From NCBI GenBank assembly GCA_016790965.1, contig JAEUNZ010000016.1:1-64000 (forward strand): DNA of 64,000 nucleotides, in the 5' to 3' direction. This document shows positions 26,053 through 34,823 of the stretch, piece after piece. Every line of letters starts with the position of its first letter. Within the stretch, counting starts at the first letter, position 1. The notes beneath the pieces were generated by a model, which worked only from the letters and a program-made list of their open reading frames with translations, made no database searches and had not been told where the DNA came from. This DNA is from SSSZ01 sp016790965 (GTDB lineage Bacteria; Pseudomonadota; Gammaproteobacteria; Burkholderiales; Rhodocyclaceae). Both the position numbers and the translations under genes were made by a program.

Positions 26053-27150
26053 TCAGGCGGTGGAGGGGGGTACCCCCGTCGGCGCGGATCGAGCGACGTG
26101 CTCCGCCAGCCGGGCGATGCCCGCATCGGAAAGATCGTCCCAGGGGAAGCGCAGGGGGTCGGTGAACCCGGCGAAATTGACGCCCTGGGAGCGGTGGTAG
26201 AGGGGGTCGTAATGCTCTTCCAGCAGGGCAGCCACCAGGGCGGGCCAGTGGCCGCCTTCGGCCAGGCCGGCCCAGCGGGCCAGCGTCTCGTTGCTTTGCA
26301 GACCCTGAAGCGCGGCCAGGCGGGTCTTGAGCCAGGTGGGGTCGAGGGTGAAGTAATCGTAGTCCCGCAGCAGGAAATCGACCCGGGCTTGTGGCGTGGC
26401 ATCAATGTAGACGCAGTCCCCGCGACGGATCGCCTGAAGCAGGCTTTCCGGGACCTGCAGGCGCCCGATCTTGCGGCTTTCCGCTTCCACGTAAACCGGG
26501 CGCGCCGGATCCAGGGTCGCCAGAACCTGGAGCAGGGCACTTTCGAAGCCTTTCTGGTTGGGCTGGGGCTGGCCAGGCAGGACGCCCAGGACCGATCCCT
26601 TGTGGCGGGCCAGCCCCTCCAGGTCGACGATCTGCTCGCCGAGGGACCCCAGGGCCTGTAAGGTGCGCGTCTTGGCGCTACCGGTAGGGCCGCACAGGAC
26701 GCGGAAGGTGAATCTATCGGGGAGCGTTTCGAGGCGTTCGATCACCGTGCGGCGGTAGGCCTTGTAGCCCCCTTCGAGCTGGCCGGCATTCCAGCCCACG
26801 GAGCGCAGGACGGTCACCAGGGCACCGCTGCGCATGCCGCCGCGCCAGCAATAGACCAGGGGTTTCCAGTGTTTGGGGCGGTCCTGGAAGCGGGCGAGAA
26901 GATGCTCGCCGATATTGCGGGCGATGAGGGCGGCCCCCAGGCGTTTTGCCGCAAAGGGAGAGACCTGCTTGTAGAGGGTGCCCACCTCGGCCCGCTGGGC
27001 GTCGTCGAGCACCGGGCAGTTCACCGCGCCGGGAATGTGATCTTCCGCGTACTCGGCGGGGGAACGAACGTCGATGATTTCCTCGAAATGCGCGATCTCG
27101 GCGAGGGCGGCGAGGCTCCCCCGACCCGGATTGCCTGCCGTAGCGCTCAT
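26053..27150 (-). CDS. mnmH: tRNA 2-selenouridine synthase
   Basis: 365 residues: N-terminal rhodanese domain with catalytic Cys in VYCWRGGMRSGALV, then a P-loop (LCGPTGSAKTRTLQALG) and GLARHKGSVLGV. It converts geranyl-2-thiouridine or 2-thiouridine at tRNA position 34 to 2-selenouridine, working with the same tRNAs as MnmC. The ATG overlaps the tesA stop (27147-27150), so the two are coupled. Whether SelD is present cannot be judged from the window. Confidence 0.93.
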   Translation of the reverse strand: MSATAGNPGRGSLAALAEIAHFEEIIDVRSPAEYAEDHIPGAVNCPVLDDAQRAEVGTLYKQVSPFAAKRLGAALIARNIGEHLLARFQDRPKHWKPLVYCWRGGMRSGALVTVLRSVGWNAGQLEGGYKAYRRTVIERLETLPDRFTFRVLCGPTGSAKTRTLQALGSLGEQIVDLEGLARHKGSVLGVLPGQPQPNQKGFESALLQVLATLDPARPVYVEAESRKIGRLQVPESLLQAIRRGDCVYIDATPQARVDFLLRDYDYFTLDPTWLKTRLAALQGLQSNETLARWAGLAEGGHWPALVAALLEEHYDPLYHRSQGVNFAGFTDPLRFPWDDLSDAGIARLAEHVARSAPTGVPPSTA

Positions 27151-27746
27151 TTGAGCAGCGGGGCCAGGGCGGGCCACACGTTGTCCAGCAGGCGGGGCTG
27201 GGCTTCGGCGGTGGGGTGCAGCATGTCGGCCTGGAACCAGCGAGCATCGCCGGCGATGCCGGCGAGCAGGAATTCCACCAGGGGGAGTTTCGCGGCGGTG
27301 GCCACGTCCCGGTAGGCGGCCTGGAATTCCCTGGCGTAGGCGCCGTAGTTGGGGGGCATGCGCATGCCGACGAGCAGGATGCGCGCGCCGGCGCGGCGGC
27401 TCATGTCGATCATCGCGGCGAGATTGTCCTTCATCTCGCCGACCGGCAGGCCGCGCAGGCCATCGTTGGCCCCCAGGGCGATGACGACCACGGCGGGGCG
27501 GTGCCGGCTCAGGGCGGCCTCCAGGCGGGAACGGCCGCCAGCCGTGGTTTCTCCCGAGATGCTGAGGTTGGCGACGCTATAATCGAGGCGCTTTTCGCCC
27601 AGTCGGCCGGCCAGGAGGGACGGCCAGGCGGCTTCGGCGCGGATGCCGTAGCCCGCCGAGAGGGAGTCGCCGAAGACCAGGATGGTCCCGGAGGCCGAAG
27701 CGGCGGTGGAGAGTAACAAGGACATCAGGAGCAGAAAGCGGCGCAT
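27147..27746 (-). CDS. tesA: TesA-type GDSL esterase (arylesterase/lysophospholipase)
   Basis: A 199-residue exported SGNH hydrolase: signal peptide from MRRFLLLMSLLLSTAASAS, nucleophile Ser in VFGDSLSAGYGI, Gly of ANLSISGETTAGG, Asn of ALGANDGLRGL and catalytic Asp/His in FQADMLHPTAEAQP. The start overlaps the divergent YbbA gene in the tetramer CATG; a second CATG 15 bp further (27759-27762) offers alternative starts for both. Confidence 0.92.
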   Translation of the reverse strand: MRRFLLLMSLLLSTAASASGTILVFGDSLSAGYGIRAEAAWPSLLAGRLGEKRLDYSVANLSISGETTAGGRSRLEAALSRHRPAVVVIALGANDGLRGLPVGEMKDNLAAMIDMSRRAGARILLVGMRMPPNYGAYAREFQAAYRDVATAAKLPLVEFLLAGIAGDARWFQADMLHPTAEAQPRLLDNVWPALAPLLK

Positions 27747-27759
27747 GGCGGATCGGATC

Positions 27760-28416
27760 ATGGTGGAAGCGGCCAGCCTGGGCCGGACGGTGGATGGCGG
27801 GGGGCGGCCCCTCGCGATTTTGCAGGATATTTCCTTCACCGTCATGGCCGGCGAGAGTGTCGCCGTGGTCGGTGCTTCCGGTTCCGGCAAGTCGACCCTG
27901 CTGGGCCTGCTGGCTGGCCTCGATCTGCCCAGTACCGGCCGCGTCGTCCTCGACGGAACCGACCTGGGCTCCCTGGATGAGGACGCCCGGGCGCTGCTGC
28001 GAGGCCGGCTCCTGGGCTTCGTCTTCCAATCCTTCCAGCTCCTGCCTTCCTTGACCGCGCTGGAAAACGTCATGGTTCCCCTGGAACTGGCCGGGATTCC
28101 CAGGGCTGCGGCGATCGCCCGGGATTGGCTGGATCGCGTCGGCCTCTCGGAGCGGGAGGGCCACGCGCCCCGCCATCTATCGGGCGGCGAGCAGCAGCGG
28201 GTTGCCCTGGCCCGGGCCTTTGCCCCGGGGCCACGGCTGGTGCTGGCCGACGAGCCCACCGGCAATCTCGACGCCGCCACCGGCGCCCAGGTCATCGATC
28301 TGATGTTCGAGTTGAACGCTCACCAGGGCACCACCCTCATCCTGGTCACCCACGACGAGGCCATCGCCTCCCGTTGCGACCGCCGTCTGCGGCTGGCCGG
28401 CGGCCGTCTTGTCTGA
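27760..28416 (+). CDS. ybbA: YbbA/LolD-type ABC transporter ATP-binding protein (orphan)
   Basis: About 218 residues. Walker A GASGSGKSTLLGLLAG, signature LSGGEQQRVALARAF, Walker B LVLADEPTGNLDAATG, typical of the MacB/LolD ATPase group. YbbA normally works with the permease YbbP encoded just after it; here the next gene is on the other strand, so the permease is missing at this locus. Starts at 27745 or 27760 are both possible. Its TGA stop is joined to a repeat. Confidence 0.9.
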   Translation: MVEAASLGRTVDGGGRPLAILQDISFTVMAGESVAVVGASGSGKSTLLGLLAGLDLPSTGRVVLDGTDLGSLDEDARALLRGRLLGFVFQSFQLLPSLTALENVMVPLELAGIPRAAAIARDWLDRVGLSEREGHAPRHLSGGEQQRVALARAFAPGPRLVLADEPTGNLDAATGAQVIDLMFELNAHQGTTLILVTHDEAIASRCDRRLRLAGGRLV

Positions 28417-28467
28417 GAAATTCCCTTCGCCCCCGAGCGGCGCGCCCGAGAAATTCACAGGCCCCGA
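28416..28467. repeat. Palindromic intergenic repeat, shortened copy
   Basis: Starts at the last base of the ybbA TGA and reads GAAATTCCCTTCGCCCCCGA, then TTCACAGGCC on the right. It matches the 38262-38344 repeat with most of the left arm and the middle deleted. Confidence 0.65.
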
Positions 28468-28488
28468 GCGCCCGGCTCCCGCTGCCGA

Positions 28489-29694
28489 TCAGCGGCGTTC
28501 CTTCTTCTGGGTTACCAGACTGCGGCGCTCCTCGTCCGAGTAGGCGTAGACGATGCGGCCGTTTTTCACTTCGCCCATGAAGACCATGTTTTCGGAAATG
28601 GCCTCGTGGTCTTCGGCGGTGAAGGGGCGGTCGTATACCGTGACCACGCCGTACACCGGCTTGGCCAGATTCTCCAGGGCGGCCCGTACCTTGGCGCCGT
28701 CGGTGTCCGCCGCCTGGAACATGGCGGATACCAGGAGATAGAGCGAATCGTAGCCCTGGGCGGCGGAGACGGCCGAAGGAATGCGCTTCGACTTGTTGGC
28801 GGCGTGATAGGCCGAAATGAAGCCGGTGCGACGGGAATTGTTGGCTTCCTCGATGAAGGTCTGGGGCATGCGGGCGCCTTCGGCGTTCTTGCCGGCGGCT
28901 TCGAGGAAATTGGGCAGGGAAAGGGTCCAGCTGCCAATCATGGGCACCGGCCAGGCCAGCCGGGCGCGCTCGTTGGCGATGGCGGCTAGATCCGGTCCCA
29001 GGGCGTAGGTGAGCAAAGCCTGGGCGCCGGCGCTGCGGGCTTCCTTCAGGAGAGCGCTCATGTCCGCCGTCCCGGGGGCGAAGCGGCCCACGAAGACCGG
29101 CTTGATCTGGTGGCGGTCCAGTTCGGCGATCAACTGATCCTTGCCGAACTCCCCGTAGGGGGTCGAATCGTGGAAGATGGCGAGCTTCTGGAATTTGCGC
29201 CTATCCACCGCGTCCCGCACCACGGCGGCGGCCTGGATGCCGTCGGCGGCGGAATTGCGGAAGACGTAGTTTTCCTTGTGCTCCGGCGGGACGAACTGGC
29301 GAGTGACCTTCACCCCGGTGGCCACGTTGTTGATGACCGGGATGCGGGCGTCCTGGTAAGTCTTCTGGGCGGCGAGGGCGACGCCGGTGTTGATGAAGCC
29401 CACGGCAGCGACCACCTTGTCCTGGTGCACCGCTTCGGTGGACACCTTTTTGGCGGTTTCAGGATCGCCCTTGTCGTCCTTGATGATCAACTCGAGGGGG
29501 CGTCCGAAGAGGCCGCCCCCGAGATTGATTTCCTCTGCCGCCAGCTTGACCCCTGCCAGCATGGACTGGCCCATGGGGGCCGAAGGCCCGCTATAGGGGC
29601 CGGTGACGGCGATGCGCACCGGGTCGGCACCCCAGGCGCCGGTGGTGACAGTGGCAAGGAGGCAAAGCGCCCCCCACAGCTTGCTTGATGCCAT
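28489..29694 (-). CDS. Branched-chain amino-acid-type ABC binding protein
   Basis: A 401-residue periplasmic type I binding protein with a signal peptide (MASSKLWGALCLLATVTTGA). It has VRIAVTGPYSGPSAPMG, FGRPLELIIKDDKGDPE, the GFINTGVALA block and FRNSAADGIQAA, matching LivK/HAAT proteins. Ligand unknown. No permease or ATPase gene is beside it, so it is a stand-alone binding protein here. Ribosome site AGGGAG precedes the ATG. Confidence 0.88.
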   Translation of the reverse strand: MASSKLWGALCLLATVTTGAWGADPVRIAVTGPYSGPSAPMGQSMLAGVKLAAEEINLGGGLFGRPLELIIKDDKGDPETAKKVSTEAVHQDKVVAAVGFINTGVALAAQKTYQDARIPVINNVATGVKVTRQFVPPEHKENYVFRNSAADGIQAAAVVRDAVDRRKFQKLAIFHDSTPYGEFGKDQLIAELDRHQIKPVFVGRFAPGTADMSALLKEARSAGAQALLTYALGPDLAAIANERARLAWPVPMIGSWTLSLPNFLEAAGKNAEGARMPQTFIEEANNSRRTGFISAYHAANKSKRIPSAVSAAQGYDSLYLLVSAMFQAADTDGAKVRAALENLAKPVYGVVTVYDRPFTAEDHEAISENMVFMGEVKNGRIVYAYSDEERRSLVTQKKERR

Positions 29695-29788
29695 GGCTGT
29701 ACTCCCTGTTTATGACAAATGATATTTTTCGAATATTCTGCGCCAAGCGCGATGCCTTGGCAAGATGTCGCAGGAAGGGGCGGGTCCG

Positions 29789-30685
29789 TCAGTCGAAGAA
29801 GAGGCGGCCCCCGAGTTCGTAGTAGTTGCCGGAGCTCGCCTCGACCGCGGTGGCCCCGTTGGGTCGCAGCAGCGCCGTGGAGCGGGAGTGGGTGGCGGAG
29901 GCGCCGATCTCGAAGCGCTTGATCGGCCGGTAGTTCAGGTCGAGGCGGGTGCTTTCCTGCTTTTGATCCAGAACGGTGATGGTGCGCTGGCGGGAGAGAT
30001 CCACCGACCAGCGCTCGTCGGGCTGCCAGTGCAGCCCTAATCCGGCCGAGCGGTCGGGAAAACTGACCAATTCGAAGACAGTGTTGTTGGGGCGGCGCAC
30101 TCGGCGCAGGATACTGCGGGCGACATCCACCGGATCCTTGTCGTAGCGGTAGCGCTCGACGTTGAAGGAGACGCCCCAGGTTTCGCCCAGATCCTGGGCG
30201 ATGCCCACGCTTTCCCGGTCGAGTTGCGGCAGACGGCGGTTGAGGGCGCGACGCACCAGGGGGCGACCGGTGGCGGCCCGATAGTCCAGGGTGCCGTAAC
30301 CCAGATCGACATGGGTGCCGAGGCTGCCCTTCCACAGGGGAGCGATGTTTACCGAAAGCGCGTAGTCCTCGCCGCGAGTATTGAGAATGTCGCCCTGGGT
30401 ATCGCGATGGTGCGCACTGGCCAGGAGCCAGTCGGTGGGGGTCCAGTTGAGGCCGGCGGATTTCTCGTCGGCGATCTGGGTCCCCTGGCTGTAGGCGACG
30501 AATCGCTTCACGTCGAGATTGATCGGCAGCATCGGCAGATCGGCCGAGGCGCCCAGCTGGTAGGACCGGTAACGCTCGGGGCCGGTGCCGAGCCGCGCTT
30601 CGGTGCTGAGTTCGGCGTAGGCGAGGCCGCTGAAAAAGACGAGGGCGACGAAGGGCAGCCGGGCGGATGAGGAGAAGACGTGCAT
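29789..30685 (-). CDS. Outer-membrane beta-barrel protein of unknown function
   Basis: 298 residues with a signal peptide (MHVFSSSARLPFVALVFFSG to YA). The rest is a run of amphipathic beta strands in the alternating pattern of outer-membrane barrels (RYRSYQLGASADLP, VDLGYGTLDYRA, RFEIGASATHSRS) and it ends in aromatic-containing YYELGGRLFFD, a terminal Phe signal for BAM. I do not recognise the family. It follows the FecR-domain gene with a 5-bp gap, so the two probably form one unit. Confidence 0.75.
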   Translation of the reverse strand: MHVFSSSARLPFVALVFFSGLAYAELSTEARLGTGPERYRSYQLGASADLPMLPINLDVKRFVAYSQGTQIADEKSAGLNWTPTDWLLASAHHRDTQGDILNTRGEDYALSVNIAPLWKGSLGTHVDLGYGTLDYRAATGRPLVRRALNRRLPQLDRESVGIAQDLGETWGVSFNVERYRYDKDPVDVARSILRRVRRPNNTVFELVSFPDRSAGLGLHWQPDERWSVDLSRQRTITVLDQKQESTRLDLNYRPIKRFEIGASATHSRSTALLRPNGATAVEASSGNYYELGGRLFFD

Positions 30686-30690
30686 GGGCT

Positions 30691-31515
30691 TCAGTCGTTA
30701 CGGTGCTTGAATTTGCGGATCATGCGGTGGTTTACGCGCGGATGTCCTTCCCGGGGGCTGTCATCGTCCCCAGCGGTGTCCCGGGCCCGGGCGCGTTTTT
30801 CGCGCACCCGCTCCATGGCGTCGGCCAGGGCTTCCTTGCGCTGGGCGATGCGTTGCTCGATCTTGAGCGGGCGGTCCTGGAACAGATCGGGAATGTCCTG
30901 CAGGAGACGGCCCGCAGCCCGGCGATCCCGCGGCAGGAAGCCTACCCGGCCGGCCTCGACCTCGATCTCGCCGTGGTCCGAGAGAATCACCGTGGCGCCT
31001 TCGTAGACCCGGTTATAGACGCCGGCCTCGTGGCTGCCCGAAGCCGCGTCCAGTTCCAGGACTTCGTGGTCGGTACCGCGGATGCCTATGGTGGCAGTGG
31101 GCGTCCTGAGACGGTAGGCGTCGCGGCGGAACTTGGCCAGCCAACCGGTGATGGAACGCAAGGCGCCGCTTACCAGGGAAAGATGCATGCGGTCATCTTC
31201 CCCTTTGCCGGCACGATAGGCGTCCACCTTGAGGGTGGTATTGGGCCGCAGGGCGAGGAAGCCCTCGTCTGCGGTGGCCAGGTGGAGCTCCGATTGGGCA
31301 CGGGTGACCACCGTCTGGCCTTCGTACACCGTGCTGCCGACGGCAAGCGCCGTGGTGGCGCCGGCGGCATCGACGACATGGGCTTCGCCGTGCAGGGCAT
31401 CGACGGTGGCGAAGGCTTCGGCCCCCACGGCCGGGTGGGCCAGGACGCAGGCGGAAAGGAGGAGGAAAAGGAGTACTTTCAAGCGGAACTCCGAGGCAAG
31501 GGCCAGGGGCCTCAT
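30691..31515 (-). CDS. Exported FecR-domain protein
   Basis: 274 residues starting MRPLALASEFRLKVLLF, a signal peptide ending near VGAEA. The FecR domain spans about 40-150, with ALHGEAHVVDAAG, VYEGQTVVTRAQSELHLAT, RTPTATIGIRGTDHEVLEL. The C-terminal third is charged and helical (basic tail). Unlike sigma-regulator FecR proteins it has an N-terminal signal peptide and no anti-sigma domain, so it is likely a free periplasmic domain, perhaps binding the barrel protein encoded downstream. Confidence 0.8.
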   Translation of the reverse strand: MRPLALASEFRLKVLLFLLLSACVLAHPAVGAEAFATVDALHGEAHVVDAAGATTALAVGSTVYEGQTVVTRAQSELHLATADEGFLALRPNTTLKVDAYRAGKGEDDRMHLSLVSGALRSITGWLAKFRRDAYRLRTPTATIGIRGTDHEVLELDAASGSHEAGVYNRVYEGATVILSDHGEIEVEAGRVGFLPRDRRAAGRLLQDIPDLFQDRPLKIEQRIAQRKEALADAMERVREKRARARDTAGDDDSPREGHPRVNHRMIRKFKHRND

Positions 31516-31614
31516 GTTATCCGATTTGCCCGGGTTGGGCCTGCCACGCACCGCCCTCGCCTGTCTGGCATCGCGGCCAAGGGGCAGGGGAGAGGGACGT
31601 GGAGCGTAGCCGGA

Positions 31615-32868
31615 TCATGCGATGCGAAGGGCATCGCCCAGGGCCACTGCCGCTCGCCGCCCGCTGCGTACGGCGCCCTCCAGGGTGGCCGGATATTCGG
31701 CCCAGGTGTGGTCGCCCGCCAGAGCGACGGCGGGATGGGCGGTGCGGTAGGGCAGGCGGGGGCTTCCCGGGCGGCACGAGAAGGTGGCGCGTCGCTCGCG
31801 CAGGGTCCGGTGCCAGGCCGGCGGCCTGGGGAAGCCGATTTCGCGGTGCATCCGCTCCGCCAGATCGGCGTCGGTCAAATCTTCCCAGGGGCCGTGGCCG
31901 CTGAGGACCGCCGCCAGGATGCCATTCCCCCGATCCACCACCCACTGACCGAGGCCACCGGCCAGGGACAGCAGGGGGAAAGGCAGGGCGGCGTCGGCGT
32001 CGTAGCCGAGATAGACCGTGGCGATGGGCTCGAAGGCCAGGGCCGGCGGCGGGGCTTCCGTCGGCAGCAGGGCGCCCAGGTGTTGGGGGGCTACGGCGAT
32101 GACGGCTCCGGCAAAGGCCTCTCCGTCAATGCGCACCTGGTCGCCGTCCGGATTGAGAGCGTGCACCCGGCGCCCAAAGCGCAGTTCGGCGCCCCGGGCG
32201 GCCAGCCAAGCGACGGCCGGGTCGGGGAATACCGCGCTGAGGTGGACCCGGGGCAGGAGCAGGTCGGTGTCGCCTCCGCGGGGGCTGCCCAGGCTGTCGC
32301 GCAGGACATTGGCGAAAACCTGGGCCGATGCACGCCCGGCCGGGGTGTTCAGGGCGGCGAGGCAGAGCGGCTCCCAAAGGCGTTGGCGCAGGATGCCGGT
32401 CTGCCCGGCGGCGTCCAGCCAGTCCGCCACGGGGGTGTCGGCGGCGAGGACGAACTTGCGTGCTTTCAGGCCCTGCATCCAGAGGGCGGTGGCCAGCTTC
32501 TCCCCGGCCCCGACGCCCCGGGCGGCGAGGAGCCCCCAGGCGAGGTTGAGGGGGGGCGGCAGGCGAGGAAGGGCGAGGGAAAAGCCCGCGTTGTCGGTGA
32601 CCCGCAAGGGATGCCGGTCGAAGAGGGCTTCCGGTTCGGCCCCCACCCGGCGCATCAGGGCGAGGCATTCGCGGTAGGCGCCCAGGAAGAGATGTTGTCC
32701 GTTGTCCAGGGGCGGGCCATCCCGGGTGGCGGCGCGGCGGGCGCGGCCGCCGGGCTGGCGGCCGGCTTCGAAGAGGGTGACGGCGGCGCCAGCCTCGACC
32801 AGATCGACGGCGGCGGCCAGCCCCGCCCAGCCGGCACCGACCACGGCGACCCTCAGGCGCGAGGGCAT
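31615..32868 (-). CDS. hpnE: Hydroxysqualene dehydroxylase HpnE
   Basis: 417 residues starting MPSRLRVAVVGAGWAGLAAA, with the FAD motif and QPGGRARRAATRDGPPLDNG followed by HLFLGAYRECL, features of the amine-oxidase/carotenoid-desaturase fold in HpnE. It performs the last step to squalene in the HpnC-HpnD-HpnE route. A 164-bp gap separates it from hpnD, unlike the tight hpnC-hpnD junction. No squalene-hopene cyclase gene is in the window. Confidence 0.9.
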   Translation of the reverse strand: MPSRLRVAVVGAGWAGLAAAVDLVEAGAAVTLFEAGRQPGGRARRAATRDGPPLDNGQHLFLGAYRECLALMRRVGAEPEALFDRHPLRVTDNAGFSLALPRLPPPLNLAWGLLAARGVGAGEKLATALWMQGLKARKFVLAADTPVADWLDAAGQTGILRQRLWEPLCLAALNTPAGRASAQVFANVLRDSLGSPRGGDTDLLLPRVHLSAVFPDPAVAWLAARGAELRFGRRVHALNPDGDQVRIDGEAFAGAVIAVAPQHLGALLPTEAPPPALAFEPIATVYLGYDADAALPFPLLSLAGGLGQWVVDRGNGILAAVLSGHGPWEDLTDADLAERMHREIGFPRPPAWHRTLRERRATFSCRPGSPRLPYRTAHPAVALAGDHTWAEYPATLEGAVRSGRRAAVALGDALRIA

Positions 32869-33032
32869 GGGGCTCGCTTCCTCATCTGGACGCCACGCCG
32901 CGAGGTGGGCGGGCATGGGTCATCGAGCAAAACCCAATTTCCACCCCATTTCCCCCGCTCCTACCGCCTCCGCCCGCGTTCCGGGCAGGCTTCTAGGGAG
33001 CCCGGCTGCGCCTTGGGGGTGCTGCGCGTCTC

Positions 33033-33866
33033 TCACGCGAAGATCCAGGTCTTCCAGGCGATCCAGAGCTTGCGCACCGGGGTCAGGGCGATGCGCTGGT
33101 GGAGCACCCGGTAGTTCTCGGCCGCGATTTCGGTGAGCAGCGTGCGGTAGATGGCGGCCATGATCAGGCCTGGTCGCTGGGCCCTGCGGTCGGTGGCGGG
33201 CAACTGGGCGAAGGCCTGTTCGTAGTAGCGCTGGGCGCGCTCGACCTGGAAGGCCATGAGGGCGGAGAAATTGTCCGAGTAGCGGGAATTGAGGATGTCC
33301 GCCGCCGGGACGTCGAATTGCTTCAATTCGTCCATGGGGATGTAGATGCGCCCCCGCCGGGCATCTTCGCCGATGTCGCGCACGATGTTGGTGAGTTGGA
33401 AGGCCATGCCCAGATCGTGGGCGTACTTGAGAGTCTGGCGGTCGCGATAGCCGAATATTTCGGCGGCCAGCAGGCCGACCACGCTGGCGACCCGGTAGCA
33501 GTAGAGGGAAAGGCCCTTGAAATCCAGATAGCGGGATTGCGTGAGGTCCATTTCCATGCCGTCGATGATTTCGAGCAATTGCTCCGACGGCAGGCTGAAG
33601 CTGCGGCCCACGTCCTGCAAGGCCAGTCCTACCGGGTGCGAGGCCTGGCCCTCGGCGACGCGCCCCACTTCCTGGCGCCACCAGACGAGCTTGGCGGCGG
33701 CGATGGCCGGGTCGTGGCATTCGTCCACCACATCGTCCACCTCGCGGCAGAAGGCGTAGAGGGCCATGATGGCGCGGCGGCGCTCGACGGGCAGGAAGAG
33801 GAAGCTGTAATAGAAGGAGGAGCCGCTGGCGGCGCACTTCTCCTGGCAATAGCGGTGGAAATCCAT
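33033..33866 (-). CDS. hpnD: Presqualene diphosphate synthase HpnD
   Basis: 277 residues with two Asp-rich prenyl-synthase motifs, FCREVDDVVDE near 41-51 and LTNIVRDIGEDARRGRIYIP near 155-170, and the preceding YSFLFLPVERRRAIMALYAF. It condenses two farnesyl diphosphates to presqualene diphosphate, used by HpnC. hpnC ends 2 bp upstream of the ATG. Confidence 0.92.
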   Translation of the reverse strand: MDFHRYCQEKCAASGSSFYYSFLFLPVERRRAIMALYAFCREVDDVVDECHDPAIAAAKLVWWRQEVGRVAEGQASHPVGLALQDVGRSFSLPSEQLLEIIDGMEMDLTQSRYLDFKGLSLYCYRVASVVGLLAAEIFGYRDRQTLKYAHDLGMAFQLTNIVRDIGEDARRGRIYIPMDELKQFDVPAADILNSRYSDNFSALMAFQVERAQRYYEQAFAQLPATDRRAQRPGLIMAAIYRTLLTEIAAENYRVLHQRIALTPVRKLWIAWKTWIFA

Positions 33867-33868
33867 GG

Positions 33869-34678
33869 CTACATTGTAAGGGAGCGGCCGGCCATCACTA
33901 GCCAGTCACGGGGGCCGAGGGTGGGTCGGTGGCGCCAGGCGTCGCCGCGCACCTGGGCAAGACGCTCCAGGATGCGCAGACCGCCCTGGACGGTGAGGCG
34001 GATTTCCCAGCCCAGGCGCCCGGGCAGGGCGCGCACCAGGGGCGCACCGCGCAGCAGCAGGGCGCGGCTGCGCTCGATCTGGAATTCGAGCAGGGCGGCG
34101 AGATTGCCGGCGCACGCTCCGGCAGCGATCTGGGCCTCGTCGACGCCGAAGCGGCGCAAATCCTCCTGGGGCAGATAGACCCGGCCCTTGTCCCAATCCA
34201 CTTCCACGTCCTGCCAGAAGTTGATGAGTTGAAGCGCCGTGCAGATGCAATCCGACTGCTCTAGGGATTCGGGCTCGCTGCGGCCGAAGAGGTGCAACAC
34301 CAGCCGGCCCACCGGGTTGGCCGAGCGGCGGCAGTAATCGAGCAGTTCCGGAAAATCGGCGTAACGCTTCTTCACCACGTCCTGGGCAAAGGCGTCCAGC
34401 AGGTCGCGGAAGAGCTGGAGCGGCAGCCCATGGGCGGCGACGATGGCGGCCACTTCCTCGAAAAGGGGCGTGGTGGGCCGAAGCCCCGCCGCGATGCGGT
34501 CCAGTTCGGCCTGGTAGGCGGCGAGGCCCGCCAGCCGGGCGGCGTCGGAGGCCTCGCCCTCGTCGGCGATGTCGTCGGCACTGCGGGCGAAACGGTAGAT
34601 CACCTCGATGGGTTTGCGTTGCGCCTGAGGCACGAGAAACGAGGCGACGGGGAAGTTTTCGTAGTGGTCGACCGGCAT
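33869..34678 (-). CDS. hpnC: Hydroxysqualene synthase HpnC
   Basis: 269 residues with FARSADDIADEGEA as first Asp motif and LINFWQDVEVDWDKGRVYLP as second, the HpnC version of the squalene/phytoene synthase family. Converts presqualene diphosphate to hydroxysqualene. It starts 40 bp from, and divergent to, the tRNA-Leu gene, so both promoters must lie in a very short stretch. Confidence 0.92.
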   Translation of the reverse strand: MPVDHYENFPVASFLVPQAQRKPIEVIYRFARSADDIADEGEASDAARLAGLAAYQAELDRIAAGLRPTTPLFEEVAAIVAAHGLPLQLFRDLLDAFAQDVVKKRYADFPELLDYCRRSANPVGRLVLHLFGRSEPESLEQSDCICTALQLINFWQDVEVDWDKGRVYLPQEDLRRFGVDEAQIAAGACAGNLAALLEFQIERSRALLLRGAPLVRALPGRLGWEIRLTVQGGLRILERLAQVRGDAWRHRPTLGPRDWLVMAGRSLTM

Positions 34679-34717
34679 GGCGGCGGCAAGTATAGCGATG
34701 TTAGAATCCGCCGGCCT

Positions 34718-34802
34718 GCCCAGGTGGCGAAATTGGTAGACGCACCAGATTTAGGTTCTGGCGCCGCAAGGCGTGGGGGTTCGAGTCCCTTCCTGGGCAC
34801 CA
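34718..34802 (+). tRNA. tRNA-Leu (anticodon UAG)
   Basis: Acceptor stem GCCCAGG (34718-34724) pairs with CCTGGGC (34792-34798) and ACCA is encoded at 34799-34802. The anticodon loop TTTAGGT lies between CAGA and TCTG, giving UAG. A long variable arm (GGCGCCGCAAGGCGT) and the T-loop GGTTCGAGTCC are present, as in type II leucine tRNAs. Reads CUA/CUN codons. Confidence 0.97.
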
Positions 34803-34823
34803 GCGGGCGGCATGGGAGGCCAT

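Noticed and set aside
30667..33114. An 815-codon open frame on the plus strand
   Set aside because: Antisense to the FecR and hpnE genes; Gly/Arg-rich composition and no domain.
34718..34802. tRNA-Leu as a phage or island attachment site
   Set aside because: No integrase, no direct repeat of the tRNA 3' end was seen downstream, and the following genes have ordinary composition.
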